64,000 bases of DNA, taken from positions 1 to 64,000 of the forward strand of contig NZ_JAICBZ010000003.1 of the NCBI RefSeq assembly GCF_020179405.1, given 5' to 3'. The notes below the pieces were generated by a model that saw only the letters and a list, made by a program, of their open reading frames with translations, was not told the origin of the DNA and did no database searches. A program made the translations under genes and the position numbers. Source of the stretch: Xinfangfangia pollutisoli. GTDB lineage: Bacteria > Pseudomonadota > Alphaproteobacteria > Rhodobacterales > Rhodobacteraceae. Shown here one piece after another: positions 1 through 9,332 of the stretch; position 1 is the stretch's first letter; every line of letters starts with the position of its first letter.

Positions 1-725
1 ATGCCTCGACCGCGGCGTTCGAACTGACCTCGGGCCGCCGGCCCTTGGTGGTCAATTGCGGCTCGGGCCTGCCCTTCGGCGCCGATTGGCGGCTGGCGGG
101 GCGGGCCACGCAATCGCATTCGGCGCTGACGCTGGCGGGGTCGTCCTCGTCGCGCTTCGGGCGCAGCGCGGGGTCGGCGCGGCTGGACGATGCGGCCCGC
201 GTCACCGATCTGCGCCAGGCCGCCGGCAGTGAAGGCGCGCTGGTGCATCTGGCCCATGACGGCTGGTCGGCCACCCATGGCCTGACCGCGCTGCGCGACT
301 TGCACCTGTCGGCCGATGGCCGCCGGCTGGGCGGCACTGACACGCTGGTTGCCCTGACCGCAGCCCAGCGCCGCCGGCTGCAGGATGTGCTGGCCCGGTC
401 GAACCTGGCCGGCATCGGCTTTTCCATCCGCTTCCATCTGCATCCCGATGTGGATGCGCGGCTGGACATGGGCGGCAATGCCGTGTCGATGGCGCTGCGC
501 TCGGGCGAGATCTGGGTCTTCCGCCATGACGGCCAGGGCCGCCTGGCGCTGGAGCCTTCGGTCTATCTGGAAAAGACCGGCCTGACCCCGCGGCCGACGC
601 AACAGATCGTGCTTTCCGGCACGGTGACGGAAATCGAGACCCGGATCGGCTGGACCTTGGCCAAGGCACAGGATACTCCGCTGGCCATCCGCGACCTGGA
701 CCGGGACGATCCGGTCCCCATCTGA
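1..725 (+). CDS. Heparinase II/III family protein, C-terminal part (5' end outside window)
   Basis: The frame is open from base 3 to the TGA at 723-725, so only the last 240 or so residues are present. The visible part has the pattern of the beta-sandwich C-terminal domain of heparinase II/III-like polysaccharide lyases: a VVNCGSG stretch followed by a GRATQSHS stretch near the window edge. In Rhodobacteraceae such a gene commonly sits directly upstream of purH, as here (19-base gap). The family cleaves acidic polysaccharides or acts in cell-envelope turnover; substrate cannot be inferred. The catalytic alpha/alpha domain is outside the window. Confidence 0.8.
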   Translation, partial: ASTAAFELTSGRRPLVVNCGSGLPFGADWRLAGRATQSHSALTLAGSSSSRFGRSAGSARLDDAARVTDLRQAAGSEGALVHLAHDGWSATHGLTALRDLHLSADGRRLGGTDTLVALTAAQRRRLQDVLARSNLAGIGFSIRFHLHPDVDARLDMGGNAVSMALRSGEIWVFRHDGQGRLALEPSVYLEKTGLTPRPTQQIVLSGTVTEIETRIGWTLAKAQDTPLAIRDLDRDDPVPI

Positions 726-744
726 CTGCCATCAGAGGACCAGC

Positions 745-2358
745 ATGACCGTCACCGCCCCCGTCTCTTCCGCCCCGACCGCCCCGATCCGCCTGCGCCG
801 CGCGCTGTTGTCGGTGTCCGACAAGACCGGATTGGTCGATTTCGCCCGCGCGCTGCATGGCCATGGGGTGGAACTGCTGTCCACCGGCGGCACCGCCAAG
901 GCGCTGCGCGATGCGGCCCTGCCGGTGCGCGACGTGTCCGAGGTGACGGGATTCCCGGAAATGATGGATGGCCGCGTCAAGACGCTGCATCCGATGGTGC
1001 ATGGCGGGCTTCTGGCGCTGCGCGACAATGACGATCACGTCTCGGCGATGGAGACCCATGGCATCGGCGCGATCGACCTGCTGGTGGTGAACCTGTATCC
1101 GTTCGAGGAAACCGTGGCCAAGGGCGCCGATTACGCCACCTGCGTCGAGAATATCGACATCGGCGGCCCGGCGATGATCCGCGCCGCGGCCAAGAACCAC
1201 GCTTTCGTGGCCGTGGTGACCGATGTGCAGGATTATGCCGCGGTGCTGGCCCAGATCACCGATCACGGCGGCACGACCTACGGCTTCCGCCAGCGCCTGG
1301 CGCTGACCGCCTATGCCCGCACCGCCGCCTATGACACCGCCGTGTCGACCTGGCTGGCCGGCGCCCTGGACGAAACCGCGCCCCGCTACCGCAGCTTTGC
1401 CGGCACCCTGGCCCAGACCCTGCGCTATGGCGAGAACCCGCATCAGCAGGCGGCCTTCTACCGCGACGGATCGTCCCGGCCCGGCGTCGCCACGGCGAAG
1501 CAATGGCAGGGCAAGGAACTGTCGTACAACAACATCAACGATACCGACGCGGCCTTTGAACTGGTGGCGGAGTTTGCCGGCCAAGGCCCGGCCTGCGCCA
1601 TCATCAAACACGCCAACCCCTGCGGCGTCGGCCGGGGCGAAACCCTCGCCCAGGCCTATCAGCGCGCCTATACCTGCGACACGACCTCGGCCTTCGGCGG
1701 CATCGTGGCGCTGAACCAGCCGCTGGATGCCGCCACGGCCGAGGAAATCGTCAAGATCTTCACCGAAGTCGTCATCGCCCCCGGCGCCAGCGACGAGGCC
1801 AAGGCGATCTTCGCCGCCAAGAAGAACCTGCGCCTGCTGACGACCGAAGGCCTGCCCGACCCGAAACAGGGGATGCTGGCCTTCCGTCAGGTCTCGGGCG
1901 GGTTCCTGGTGCAGGATTCGGACGTGGACAGCATCACGCCGGCCGATCTGAAGGTGGTCACCAAACGCGCGCCCACCGCGCAGGAGTTGGAAGACCTGTT
2001 CTTCGCCTGGAAGGTCGCCAAGCACGTCAAGTCGAACGCCATCGTCTATGTGAAGGACGGCGCCACCGTGGGCGTGGGCGCGGGCCAGATGAGCCGGGTC
2101 GATTCGACCATGATCGGCGCGCGCAAGGCGGCGGAAATCGCAACGGCCCTGGGCCTGGCGGAAAGCCCCGCCATCGGCTCGGTCGCGGCGTCTGACGCCT
2201 TCTTCCCCTTCCCCGACGGGATCGAGGTTCTGGCGGCCAATGGCGTGAAAGCGGTGATCCAGCCCGGCGGCAGCCTGAAGGATGCCGATGTGATCGCGGC
2301 GGCCGACCGGCTGGGCCTGGCCATGGTGCTGACCGGCCAGCGCCATTTCCGGCACTGA
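745..2358 (+). CDS. purH: Bifunctional AICAR formyltransferase / IMP cyclohydrolase
   Basis: Catalyses the last two steps of de novo purine synthesis: formylation of AICAR with 10-formyl-THF, then ring closure to IMP, in the cytoplasm. The 537-residue length is normal for PurH. The N-terminal MGS-like cyclohydrolase domain shows [11 protein letters not shown] and the [10 protein letters not shown] motif; the formyltransferase half shows [23 protein letters not shown] and the terminal [10 protein letters not shown]. The ATG follows an AGAGGAC ribosome site. lspA starts 4 bases after the stop, suggesting cotranscription. Confidence 0.98.
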   Translation: MTVTAPVSSAPTAPIRLRRALLSVSDKTGLVDFARALHGHGVELLSTGGTAKALRDAALPVRDVSEVTGFPEMMDGRVKTLHPMVHGGLLALRDNDDHVSAMETHGIGAIDLLVVNLYPFEETVAKGADYATCVENIDIGGPAMIRAAAKNHAFVAVVTDVQDYAAVLAQITDHGGTTYGFRQRLALTAYARTAAYDTAVSTWLAGALDETAPRYRSFAGTLAQTLRYGENPHQQAAFYRDGSSRPGVATAKQWQGKELSYNNINDTDAAFELVAEFAGQGPACAIIKHANPCGVGRGETLAQAYQRAYTCDTTSAFGGIVALNQPLDAATAEEIVKIFTEVVIAPGASDEAKAIFAAKKNLRLLTTEGLPDPKQGMLAFRQVSGGFLVQDSDVDSITPADLKVVTKRAPTAQELEDLFFAWKVAKHVKSNAIVYVKDGATVGVGAGQMSRVDSTMIGARKAAEIATALGLAESPAIGSVAASDAFFPFPDGIEVLAANGVKAVIQPGGSLKDADVIAAADRLGLAMVLTGQRHFRH

Positions 2359-2362
2359 TCGC

Positions 2363-2878
2363 ATGCGGATCGCCCTTCTTGCCGCAGCCCTGACACTGGC
2401 CGCCGATCAGGTCTCGAAAGTCCTGATCGTGCATGGGCTTGACCTGCGCAACCGCGGCGAAATCGACGTGCTGCCGCCGTTCCTGAATTTCCGCATGGCC
2501 TGGAATCGCGGCATCAATTTCGGCCTGTTCACCGGCGAGGGCGATCTGACGCGCTGGCTGCTGATCGCGGTGGCGCTGGTGATCTCGGCCTGGGTCTGGC
2601 TGTGGGTGCGACGCACGACTCCCTCGGCCCTGGTGCAGGTCTCGGCCGGAATCCTGATCGGCGGCGCCCTGGGCAATGTGATCGACCGGCTGGCCTATGG
2701 CGCGGTGGCCGATTTCCTGAACATGTCCTGCTGCGGGATCGAGAATCCCTTCGCCTTCAACATCGCCGATATCGCGATCTTCGCCGGGGCCTTCGGGCTG
2801 GTGCTGTTCGCAGGCGGTCCGGCGCGGGGGGCGGGAAATCCGCCAAAGCGCGGGAAACGTGACCGAAAGACCCCGTGA
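2363..2878 (+). CDS. lspA: Lipoprotein signal peptidase (signal peptidase II)
   Basis: Inner-membrane aspartyl protease that removes signal peptides from diacylglyceryl-modified prolipoproteins. The 171-residue protein has the expected hydrophobic segments, the NRGINFG motif, and the two catalytic aspartates, D108 in [10 protein letters not shown] and D136 in FNIADIAI. The Arg/Lys-rich tail after residue 150 is cytoplasmic. It starts 4 bases after purH; the next gene encodes a lipoprotein that would be one of its substrates. Confidence 0.97.
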   Translation: MRIALLAAALTLAADQVSKVLIVHGLDLRNRGEIDVLPPFLNFRMAWNRGINFGLFTGEGDLTRWLLIAVALVISAWVWLWVRRTTPSALVQVSAGILIGGALGNVIDRLAYGAVADFLNMSCCGIENPFAFNIADIAIFAGAFGLVLFAGGPARGAGNPPKRGKRDRKTP

Positions 2879-2880
2879 CG

Positions 2881-2945
2881 GGGCCGGACACTTGCGCTAA
2901 GACGATGGGCGAAGGGCCGGACAAGGCCGTAAGACGACGGGCGGA
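2881..2945 (+). repeat. Imperfect tandem duplication of about 33 bp between lspA and the lipoprotein gene
   Basis: Two copies lie back to back: 2881-2913 (33 bases) and 2914-2945 (32 bases). Both begin GGGCCGGACA, share TAAGACGA/TAAGACGAC and end GGGCGAA/GGGCGGA; they differ by a few substitutions and one deleted base. The second copy ends just before the ribosome site of the lipoprotein gene. Confidence 0.8.
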
Positions 2946-2954
2946 GGCAGGCGA

Positions 2955-3491
2955 ATGCGGGCAGGACGGGGCGTGACGGCCATCGCGAGCGTTGCGGTGC
3001 TGGCGCTTCTTGCCGCTTGCGGCCAGAAGGGCGACCCCAAGCTGATGAATCTGCGGTCGACCGAAGGGCCGGACGAATTCGCCATCGTGCCCCCCAAGCC
3101 GCTGATGATGCCCGACACTCTGGCCGATCTGCCGCCGCCCACCCCGGGTGGCAACAACCGCACCGATCCCACGCCCGAAGCCGATGCGATCGTGGCGCTG
3201 GGCGGCAAGCCGCAGGCCCAGGCGGGCGGCGTGCCGTCGACCGATGGCGCGCTTTACGCCCATGCCGGCCGTTTCGGCGTCGATGGCGGCATCCGCTCGA
3301 CGCTGGCCGGCGAAGATCTGCAATGGCGGCGCGACAACAATGGCCGGGTGCTGGAACGGCTGTTCAACCTGAATGTCTATTACAAGGCCTATGCCGATAT
3401 GGCGCTCGATCAGCAGACCGAGCTGGCCTATTGGCGCAAGCGCGGCCTGCTGACGCCCTCGGCCCCGCCGCGGGGCAAGGACGAGAAATAG
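2955..3491 (+). CDS. DUF3035-type lipoprotein
   Basis: A 178-residue envelope protein with a lipoprotein signal: a basic start, a hydrophobic stretch, then the lipobox LLAAC with the modified cysteine near residue 22, followed by GQKGDPKLMNL. The mature part is Pro-rich in the middle (DLPPPTPGG) and resembles alphaproteobacterial DUF3035 proteins found after lspA. Function is unknown. It precedes two M16 peptidase genes with only a 50-base gap, so it may share their transcript. The ATG has a GGCGGAGGCAGG ribosome site. Confidence 0.8.
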   Translation: MRAGRGVTAIASVAVLALLAACGQKGDPKLMNLRSTEGPDEFAIVPPKPLMMPDTLADLPPPTPGGNNRTDPTPEADAIVALGGKPQAQAGGVPSTDGALYAHAGRFGVDGGIRSTLAGEDLQWRRDNNGRVLERLFNLNVYYKAYADMALDQQTELAYWRKRGLLTPSAPPRGKDEK

Positions 3492-3543
3492 GCCCTCGCG
3501 CCGCAACCCCGGCCCGGCGGGGCCGGCCCTTCCCGGAGCCCGC

Positions 3544-4893
3544 ATGCGCCTGTTCCCCTTCCTGGCCCTGAAGCCGCTGGTGCTTCTGACCGCCCTTCTT
3601 GCCCCCCCGGCCCTGGCCGAGCAGGTGACCACCTTCCGTCTCGACAACGGGCTGGATGTGGTGGTGATCGAAGATCACCGCGCGCCCCTGGTGGTGCAGC
3701 AGATCTGGTATCGCGCCGGCGCCGCCGATGAGATGCCCGGCAAATCCGGCATCGCGCATTTCCTGGAACATCTGATGTTCAAGGGCACCGAAAAGATCCC
3801 GCCCAACATGTTCTCGGCCCTGATCGAGCAGCAGGGCGGCGATGACAATGCCTTCACCTCGTGGGATTACACCGCCTATTACCAGCGCATCGCCGCCGAC
3901 CGGCTGGAAATGGTGATGGAGATGGAAGCCGACCGGATGCGCAACCTGCGCATGACGGAAGATGACGTCACCACCGAGCGTCAGGTGATTCTGGAAGAAC
4001 GCGCCCAGCGCACCGACAGCGATCCGGGCGCGCTTCTGGGCGAACAGATGCGGGCGGCGCTGTTCCTGAACAGCCATTACGGCATCCCGATCATCGGCTG
4101 GCGTCACGAGATGGAAGGGCTCGGCCGCGACGACGCCCTGGCCTGGTATCGCAAATATTACGCGCCCAACAATGCGACGCTGATCATCGCCGGCGACGTG
4201 ACCCCCGATGAGGTCAGGCGTCTGGCCGAGAAATACTATGGCCCCATCGCGCCTTCGGACGGCATCGCCCCGCGCATCCGCCCGCAAGAGCCGCCGCAAC
4301 TGGCCGAACGCCGCCTGAAACTGGCCGACGAGCGGGTCTCGAATCCCTATGTCTACCGCGTCTATCTGGCCCCGGAACGCAATCCGGGCGACCAGGACGA
4401 AGCGGCGGCGCTGCTGATTCTGGCCGAGTTGCTGGGCGGATCGGGGCAGACCTCGGTTCTGGCCCGCGCGCTGCAGTTTGACACGCAAACCGCGGTCTAT
4501 ACCTCGGCCTTCTATGACGGCACCTCGATCGACGATGGCACGTTCGGCCTTTATGTCGTGCCCGCCCCCGGCGTCACGCTTGAGGCGGCCGAGGCGGCCG
4601 TGGACGCGACCCTGGCCGATTTCCTGCAGAAAGGCCCCGATCCGGCCGCGTTCGAACGGATCAAGACCCAGATCCGCGCTTCGGAAATCTATGGCAAGGA
4701 CGATCTGCAGGGCCTGGCGAACATGTATGGCGAAGAACTGACCATCGGCCTGTCGGTCGAAGACATCCAGGGCTTCGACGAGGTGCTGGCGGGCGTGACG
4801 ATCGAAGACGTGATGGCCGCCGCGCATCAGGTTCTGAACCGCAATTCCTCGGTCACCGGCTGGCTGACCCAGCCCGAAGAGGCCGTGAAATGA
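3544..4893 (+). CDS. M16 family zinc metallopeptidase, catalytic partner
   Basis: Periplasmic pitrilysin-type peptidase of 449 residues with a cleavable signal peptide ending ALAEQ near residue 27. It carries the inverted zinc motif HxxEH as H72-F-L-E75-H76, with a downstream acidic segment (VILEERAQRTDSD) that supplies the third zinc ligand region. Its stop overlaps the start of the next M16 gene by 4 bases. Pairs of this type (one active, one inactive subunit) are known in Gram-negative bacteria and act as heteromers on misfolded or small peptides. Confidence 0.93.
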   Translation: MRLFPFLALKPLVLLTALLAPPALAEQVTTFRLDNGLDVVVIEDHRAPLVVQQIWYRAGAADEMPGKSGIAHFLEHLMFKGTEKIPPNMFSALIEQQGGDDNAFTSWDYTAYYQRIAADRLEMVMEMEADRMRNLRMTEDDVTTERQVILEERAQRTDSDPGALLGEQMRAALFLNSHYGIPIIGWRHEMEGLGRDDALAWYRKYYAPNNATLIIAGDVTPDEVRRLAEKYYGPIAPSDGIAPRIRPQEPPQLAERRLKLADERVSNPYVYRVYLAPERNPGDQDEAAALLILAELLGGSGQTSVLARALQFDTQTAVYTSAFYDGTSIDDGTFGLYVVPAPGVTLEAAEAAVDATLADFLQKGPDPAAFERIKTQIRASEIYGKDDLQGLANMYGEELTIGLSVEDIQGFDEVLAGVTIEDVMAAAHQVLNRNSSVTGWLTQPEEAVK

Positions 4894-6206
4894 GCTTCCT
4901 GCGCCCCGTTCTTGCCGCCCTCGCCCTGGCCCTTGCCACCCCCGCCCTGGCGGAAATGAAGATCCAGGAAGTCACCAGCCCCGGCGGGGTGAAGGCCTGG
5001 CTGGTCGAAGATCACGGCATCCCCTTCACCGCGCTGGAAATTCGCTTTGTCGGCGGCACCTCGCTGGATGCGCCGGGCAAGCGCGGCGCGACAAATCTGA
5101 TGGCGGGCCTGATCGAGGAAGGCGCCGGCGATTTGGACAGCCGCGGTTTCGCCGAGGCGCGCGACGCGCTGGCCGCCAGCTTCCGCTTCGATGCCAGCAA
5201 TGATGCCTTCTCGGTTTCGGCCAAGTTCCTGACCGAGAATCGCGATCAGGCGGTGGATCTGCTGGCCCTGGCCCTGACCGATCCGCGCTTCGATCAGGAT
5301 GCGGTCGACCGGGTGCGCGAACAGGTTCTGTCCGGGCTGCGCTCGGATGAAAAGGATGCCGGCACCATCGCCAGCCGCAGCTTCGACCGTCTGGCCTTCG
5401 GCGACCATCCCTATGCCTCGGCCGGCGAGGGCACGGTCGACAGTGTCACCGCCCTGACCCGCGACGATGTGATCGCGGCCTGGAAGGGCGCGCTGGCTCG
5501 CGACCGGGTGGTGATCGGCGCCGCGGGCGACATCACCGCCGAAGAGCTGGGCCTGGTGATCGACCGGCTTCTGGGCGGCCTGCCCGCCACCGGCGCGCCG
5601 CAACCCGGCCCCGCGCCCTGGCTGCTGAAACCCGGGGTGACCGTGGTCGATTTCCCCTCGCCGCAATCGGTGGTCTATTTCGGCCATCAGGGCATCGACC
5701 GCGACGATCCCGATTTCTTCGCCGCCTATCTGTTGAACGAAGTCATGGCCGGCGGCCGGTTTTCCTCGCGGCTGATGCGCGAAGTGCGCGAAAAGCGCGG
5801 TCTGACCTATGGGATCGGCACCTGGCTTATCCCGATGGATCTGGCCGATCTGTATCTGGGCCAGTTCTCGGCCTCGAATGACAAGGCCGGGCCGGCGATG
5901 GATGTGGTCAAGGCCGAATGGGCGCGGATCGCGGCCGAAGGCATCACCCAGCAAGAGCTGGACGAGACCAAGACCTATCTGACCGGCAGCTATGCGCTGC
6001 GCTTTTCCGGCAACGGGCCGATTGCCGGCATTCTGGCCGGGATGCAGCTGGACCATCTGCCGATCGACTATGTCGACACGCGGAATGACAAGATCGAGGC
6101 GATCACGCTGGAAGACGTGCAGCGCGTGGCCAAGCGGCTGTACCAGCCCGACCAGCTGCATTTCGTGGTGGTGGGCCAGCCCACCGGCCTGACCTCGACC
6201 CCCTAG
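4890..6206 (+). CDS. M16 family peptidase-like protein lacking the zinc motif
   Basis: A 438-residue secreted protein with a signal peptide ending ALAEM. It aligns in layout with its upstream neighbour, but the HxxEH position reads GATNLMAGLIEEGAG, so zinc ligands are missing. It keeps the C-terminal M16 features (RLMREVREKRGLTYGIG) used for substrate binding. The ATGA overlap with the catalytic M16 gene implies translational coupling and equal subunit supply. Likely the non-catalytic partner of a heteromeric protease. Confidence 0.92.
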   Translation: MSFLRPVLAALALALATPALAEMKIQEVTSPGGVKAWLVEDHGIPFTALEIRFVGGTSLDAPGKRGATNLMAGLIEEGAGDLDSRGFAEARDALAASFRFDASNDAFSVSAKFLTENRDQAVDLLALALTDPRFDQDAVDRVREQVLSGLRSDEKDAGTIASRSFDRLAFGDHPYASAGEGTVDSVTALTRDDVIAAWKGALARDRVVIGAAGDITAEELGLVIDRLLGGLPATGAPQPGPAPWLLKPGVTVVDFPSPQSVVYFGHQGIDRDDPDFFAAYLLNEVMAGGRFSSRLMREVREKRGLTYGIGTWLIPMDLADLYLGQFSASNDKAGPAMDVVKAEWARIAAEGITQQELDETKTYLTGSYALRFSGNGPIAGILAGMQLDHLPIDYVDTRNDKIEAITLEDVQRVAKRLYQPDQLHFVVVGQPTGLTSTP

Positions 6207-6224
6207 GCACCGCCGGGGCGGGGC

Positions 6225-6247
6225 GCGATTTTTCGGCGAAAAATCGC
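6225..6247. terminator. Palindrome of the TTTTCG/CGAAAA type after the M16 pair
   Basis: Perfect 10-base arms GCGATTTTTC and GAAAAATCGC around GGC, 19 bases after the M16 stop. It could form a hairpin in RNA, but no U tract follows. Related palindromes occur at 12341 and 50336, each also right after a stop codon. Confidence 0.55.
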
Positions 6248-6293
6248 CCGCTGCCCGGCCGCGCTTTGGCTTTCGCGACTCGGGGTCACCTGC

Positions 6294-6299
6294 TAGATA
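6294..6299 (+). promoter_or_regulatory. Possible -10 element of mutL
   Basis: TAGATA lies 7 bases upstream of the mutL ATG in a short AT-rich patch, and there is no Shine-Dalgarno sequence in between. This would place transcription start at or next to the ATG (leaderless mRNA). The best -35 candidate at correct spacing (TTTCGC, 6271-6276) is poor. Confidence 0.3.
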
Positions 6300-6306
6300 T
6301 ATACGG

Positions 6307-8172
6307 ATGACCCTTCACACCCCCAAGATAACGGGCGCCGCCGGGCGCCCGGTGATCCGCCAGCTGGATGAGGCGGCAGTGAACCGCATCGCCGCGGGCG
6401 AGGTGGTGGAACGCCCGGCCTCGGCGGTGAAGGAACTGGTGGAAAACGCGCTCGACGCGGGCGCCGGCCGGATCTCGGTCGAATACAGCGATGGCGGCAA
6501 GACGCTGATCCGCGTCACCGACGATGGCTGCGGCATGACGGCCGAGGACCTGCCGCTTGCGCTGACCCGCCATGCCACGTCAAAGATCGACGGTTCCGAC
6601 CTTCTCGACATCCGCTCTTTCGGCTTCCGGGGCGAGGCGCTGCCCTCTCTGGGCGCGGTCGGCCGGCTGACCATCACCTCGCGCGCCCAGGGCGCCGAAG
6701 GGGCGCGGATCACCTGCGATGGCGGCCGTCTGGCCCCGCCCCGCCCCGCCGCGCTGACCCGCGGCACGGTCGTGGAACTGCGCGACCTGTTCCACGCCAC
6801 CCCGGCGCGGCTGAAATTCCTGCGCAGCGACCGGGCCGAGGCCCAGGCGATCCACGAAGCGGTGAAGCGTCTGGCCATGGCCGAGCCGACGGTGGGCTTC
6901 ACCCTGACCGAGGTCACCGCCGATGGCCCCCGCACCATCCTGCGGCTCGACCCGGAAACGGGCGATCTGTTCGATGCGCTGCACCGCCGGCTGACCCGGC
7001 TTCTGGGCGCCGATTTCACCGCCAACGCCCTGCCCATCGACGCCACCCGCGACGGGCTGCGCCTGGCGGGCTATGCGGCGCTGCCCACCTATTCCCGCGG
7101 TTCTTCGGCCCAGCAATATCTGTTCGTCAACAGCCGCCCCGTCACCGACCGGCTGCTGCTGGGCGCGCTGCGGGCCGCCTATTTCGACGTGTTGTCGCGC
7201 GACCGCCACCCGGCGGCGGTGCTGAACCTGATCGCCGATCCGCAGCGCGTCGATGTGAACGTCCACCCCGCCAAGGCCGAGGTGCGTTTCCGCGAACCCG
7301 ATGCGGCGCGCAGCCTGATCATCACCGCGCTCCGCACCGCTTTGTCCAGCGCCGCGCCGCGCTCGGCCACCACGCTGGCCAGCGAGACCCTGGCCGCCTT
7401 CCGCCCCGAACCACAGGCCGGCCCGCAACCCGCCCCGCGCCCCTGGCCGCAATACCCCTCGCTTGACCCGCGCCCCAGCCAGGCCACGCTGGCGCAATCC
7501 TACGCCTTCCAGTCGCCCGCCCCCGGCTTTGCCGAGGCGCCCCAGGCCCGCATCGCCGAAGACGCCGCCGCCCCCGCGCCCGAGGACAGCGCCCATCCCC
7601 TGGGTGCCGCCCGCGCCCAGTTGCATGAAAACTGGATCATCGCGCAAACCGCCACCGGCATGGTCATCGTCGACCAGCATGCCGCGCATGAACGGCTGGT
7701 CTATGAACGGCTGAAACGCCAGCTTGACGAAAACGGCATCGCCCGCCAGGCGCTGCTGATCCCCGAAATCGTCAGCCTCTCGCCCGCCGATGCCGCACTG
7801 ATCCTGTCGGCCGCCCCGCAGCTGGCCGAAGCCGGGCTGACGGTCGAACCCTTCGGCGGCGCGGCCGTCGCCATCACCGAAACCCCCGCTGTGCTGGGCG
7901 CCGTGAATGGCGAGGCGCTGTTGCGCGACATTCTGGACGAATTGGCCGACCAGGGCGCCAGCCAGCTGACCCGCGCGCGGATCGACGCCGTCCTGTCACG
8001 CATGGCCTGCCATGGCTCGGTCCGCTCGGGCCGGCAGCTGCGCCCCGAGGAGATGAACGCCCTGTTGCGCGAAATCGAATCCACGCCGAATTCCGGCCAG
8101 TGCAACCATGGCCGCCCCACCTGGGTGGAGTTGAAACTGCACGATATCGAACGGCTGTTCGGCCGAAGATGA
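6307..8172 (+). CDS. mutL: DNA mismatch repair protein MutL
   Basis: GHKL-ATPase that links mismatch recognition by MutS to strand removal. The 621-residue protein has the N-terminal ATPase motifs: IAAGEVVERP with VKELVENALDAGA, DDGCGM, and the FRGEALPS loop. A Pro/Ala-rich linker of about residues 350-430 joins the C-terminal dimerisation domain, which contains VIVDQHAAHERL and CHGSVRSGRQL, the latter typical of MutL in bacteria without MutH. Its last four bases overlap the start of rmuC. Confidence 0.97.
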   Translation: MTLHTPKITGAAGRPVIRQLDEAAVNRIAAGEVVERPASAVKELVENALDAGAGRISVEYSDGGKTLIRVTDDGCGMTAEDLPLALTRHATSKIDGSDLLDIRSFGFRGEALPSLGAVGRLTITSRAQGAEGARITCDGGRLAPPRPAALTRGTVVELRDLFHATPARLKFLRSDRAEAQAIHEAVKRLAMAEPTVGFTLTEVTADGPRTILRLDPETGDLFDALHRRLTRLLGADFTANALPIDATRDGLRLAGYAALPTYSRGSSAQQYLFVNSRPVTDRLLLGALRAAYFDVLSRDRHPAAVLNLIADPQRVDVNVHPAKAEVRFREPDAARSLIITALRTALSSAAPRSATTLASETLAAFRPEPQAGPQPAPRPWPQYPSLDPRPSQATLAQSYAFQSPAPGFAEAPQARIAEDAAAPAPEDSAHPLGAARAQLHENWIIAQTATGMVIVDQHAAHERLVYERLKRQLDENGIARQALLIPEIVSLSPADAALILSAAPQLAEAGLTVEPFGGAAVAITETPAVLGAVNGEALLRDILDELADQGASQLTRARIDAVLSRMACHGSVRSGRQLRPEEMNALLREIESTPNSGQCNHGRPTWVELKLHDIERLFGRR

Positions 8173-9332
8173 TCACGCTCTTTGGCCAGACCTATGCCTG
8201 GACCGCGCCCGAGATCCTGATCCCCGGCGCCGCTCTTCTGGGCCTTGCGCTTGCGCTGCTGCTGATCCTGCGCGCCGCCCGCCGCAGCGCGCGCAGCGCC
8301 GAGCCGATGCTGCGCGAGCTGATCTTCATGGGCCAGCGCGTGCAGGCCCTGTCCGAAGGCCAGGAGCGGCTGACCGGCGGGCTGACCCATGTCTCGGAAG
8401 CCGCGGCACACAGCCAGTCGTCGCTGCTGCGGCTGATGGAAAGCCGCCTGGCCGATGTGCAGCGCCAGATGACCGAGGCCCTGCACGGCACCGCCACCCG
8501 CACCGCGCGGTCCTTGGGCGAATTGCAGCAAAGGCTGGAAACCATCGACAAGGCGCAGGCCAATATTGAGAAGCTGTCGGGCAATGTCTTGTCTTTGCAG
8601 GATATCCTGTCGAACAAGCAGACCCGCGGCGCCTTTGGCGAGATCCAGCTGCATGACATCGTGCAAAAGGCCCTGCCCTCGGATTCCTACACGATGCAGG
8701 CCACGCTTTCGAACGGCCGTCGCGCCGATTGCCTGATCCATCTGCCGCAGCCCCCCGGCCCCATCGTCATCGACGCGAAATTCCCGCTTGAGGCCTATGA
8801 GGCGCTGCGCCGCGCCCAGACGCCGCGCCAGCAGCAGGAAGCCGCCACGCTGCTGCGCGGGGCGGTGCGCCAGCATCTGCGCGCCATTGCCGAGCGCTAC
8901 ATCGTCGAAGGTGAAACCGCCGACGGGGCGCTGATGTTCCTGCCCTCGGAAGCGGTCTATGCCGAATTGCACGCGAATTTCCCGGAAATCGTGCGCGAAG
9001 GCTTTGGGCTGAAGGTCTGGATCGTCTCGCCCACCACCTGCATGGCCACGCTGAACACGATGCGTGCCGTGTTGAAAGACGCCCGCATGCGCGAACAGGC
9101 CGGCGCGATCCGCAAGGAATTGTCGCTGCTTTACGGCGATGTCGACCGGCTGTCGCAGCGGGTGGAAAACCTGGATCGGCATTTCGGCCAGGCCGCGAAA
9201 GACCTGGACGAGATCAAGATCTCGTCGGACAAGGCCGCCAAACGCGCCCGCCGGCTGGACAATTTCGATTTCGAGGAACTGGCGCCCGGCCTGTCCGCGC
9301 CGCCCGCCCTGGGCAAGGCGGCCGCCGAATGA
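8169..9332 (+). CDS. rmuC: DNA recombination protein RmuC homologue
   Basis: A 387-residue member of the RmuC family, proposed to limit DNA inversions and recombination between repeats. It has an N-terminal membrane segment (about residues 14-34), a long coiled coil (about 45-160), then the conserved C-terminal nuclease-like core with RGAFGEIQL, VIDAKFPLEAYEAL and FLPSEAVYAEL. The ATG at 8169 overlaps the mutL stop as ATGA, which I prefer over codons inside mutL. Coupling with mutL fits a DNA-maintenance operon. Confidence 0.93.
   Translation: MITLFGQTYAWTAPEILIPGAALLGLALALLLILRAARRSARSAEPMLRELIFMGQRVQALSEGQERLTGGLTHVSEAAAHSQSSLLRLMESRLADVQRQMTEALHGTATRTARSLGELQQRLETIDKAQANIEKLSGNVLSLQDILSNKQTRGAFGEIQLHDIVQKALPSDSYTMQATLSNGRRADCLIHLPQPPGPIVIDAKFPLEAYEALRRAQTPRQQQEAATLLRGAVRQHLRAIAERYIVEGETADGALMFLPSEAVYAELHANFPEIVREGFGLKVWIVSPTTCMATLNTMRAVLKDARMREQAGAIRKELSLLYGDVDRLSQRVENLDRHFGQAAKDLDEIKISSDKAAKRARRLDNFDFEELAPGLSAPPALGKAAAE

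Noticed and set aside
202-2364. 720-codon minus-strand open frame opposite purH
   Set aside because: It lies antisense to the well-supported purH gene, has no family resemblance and reads as the His/Gly/Arg-rich mirror typical of GC-rich codons.
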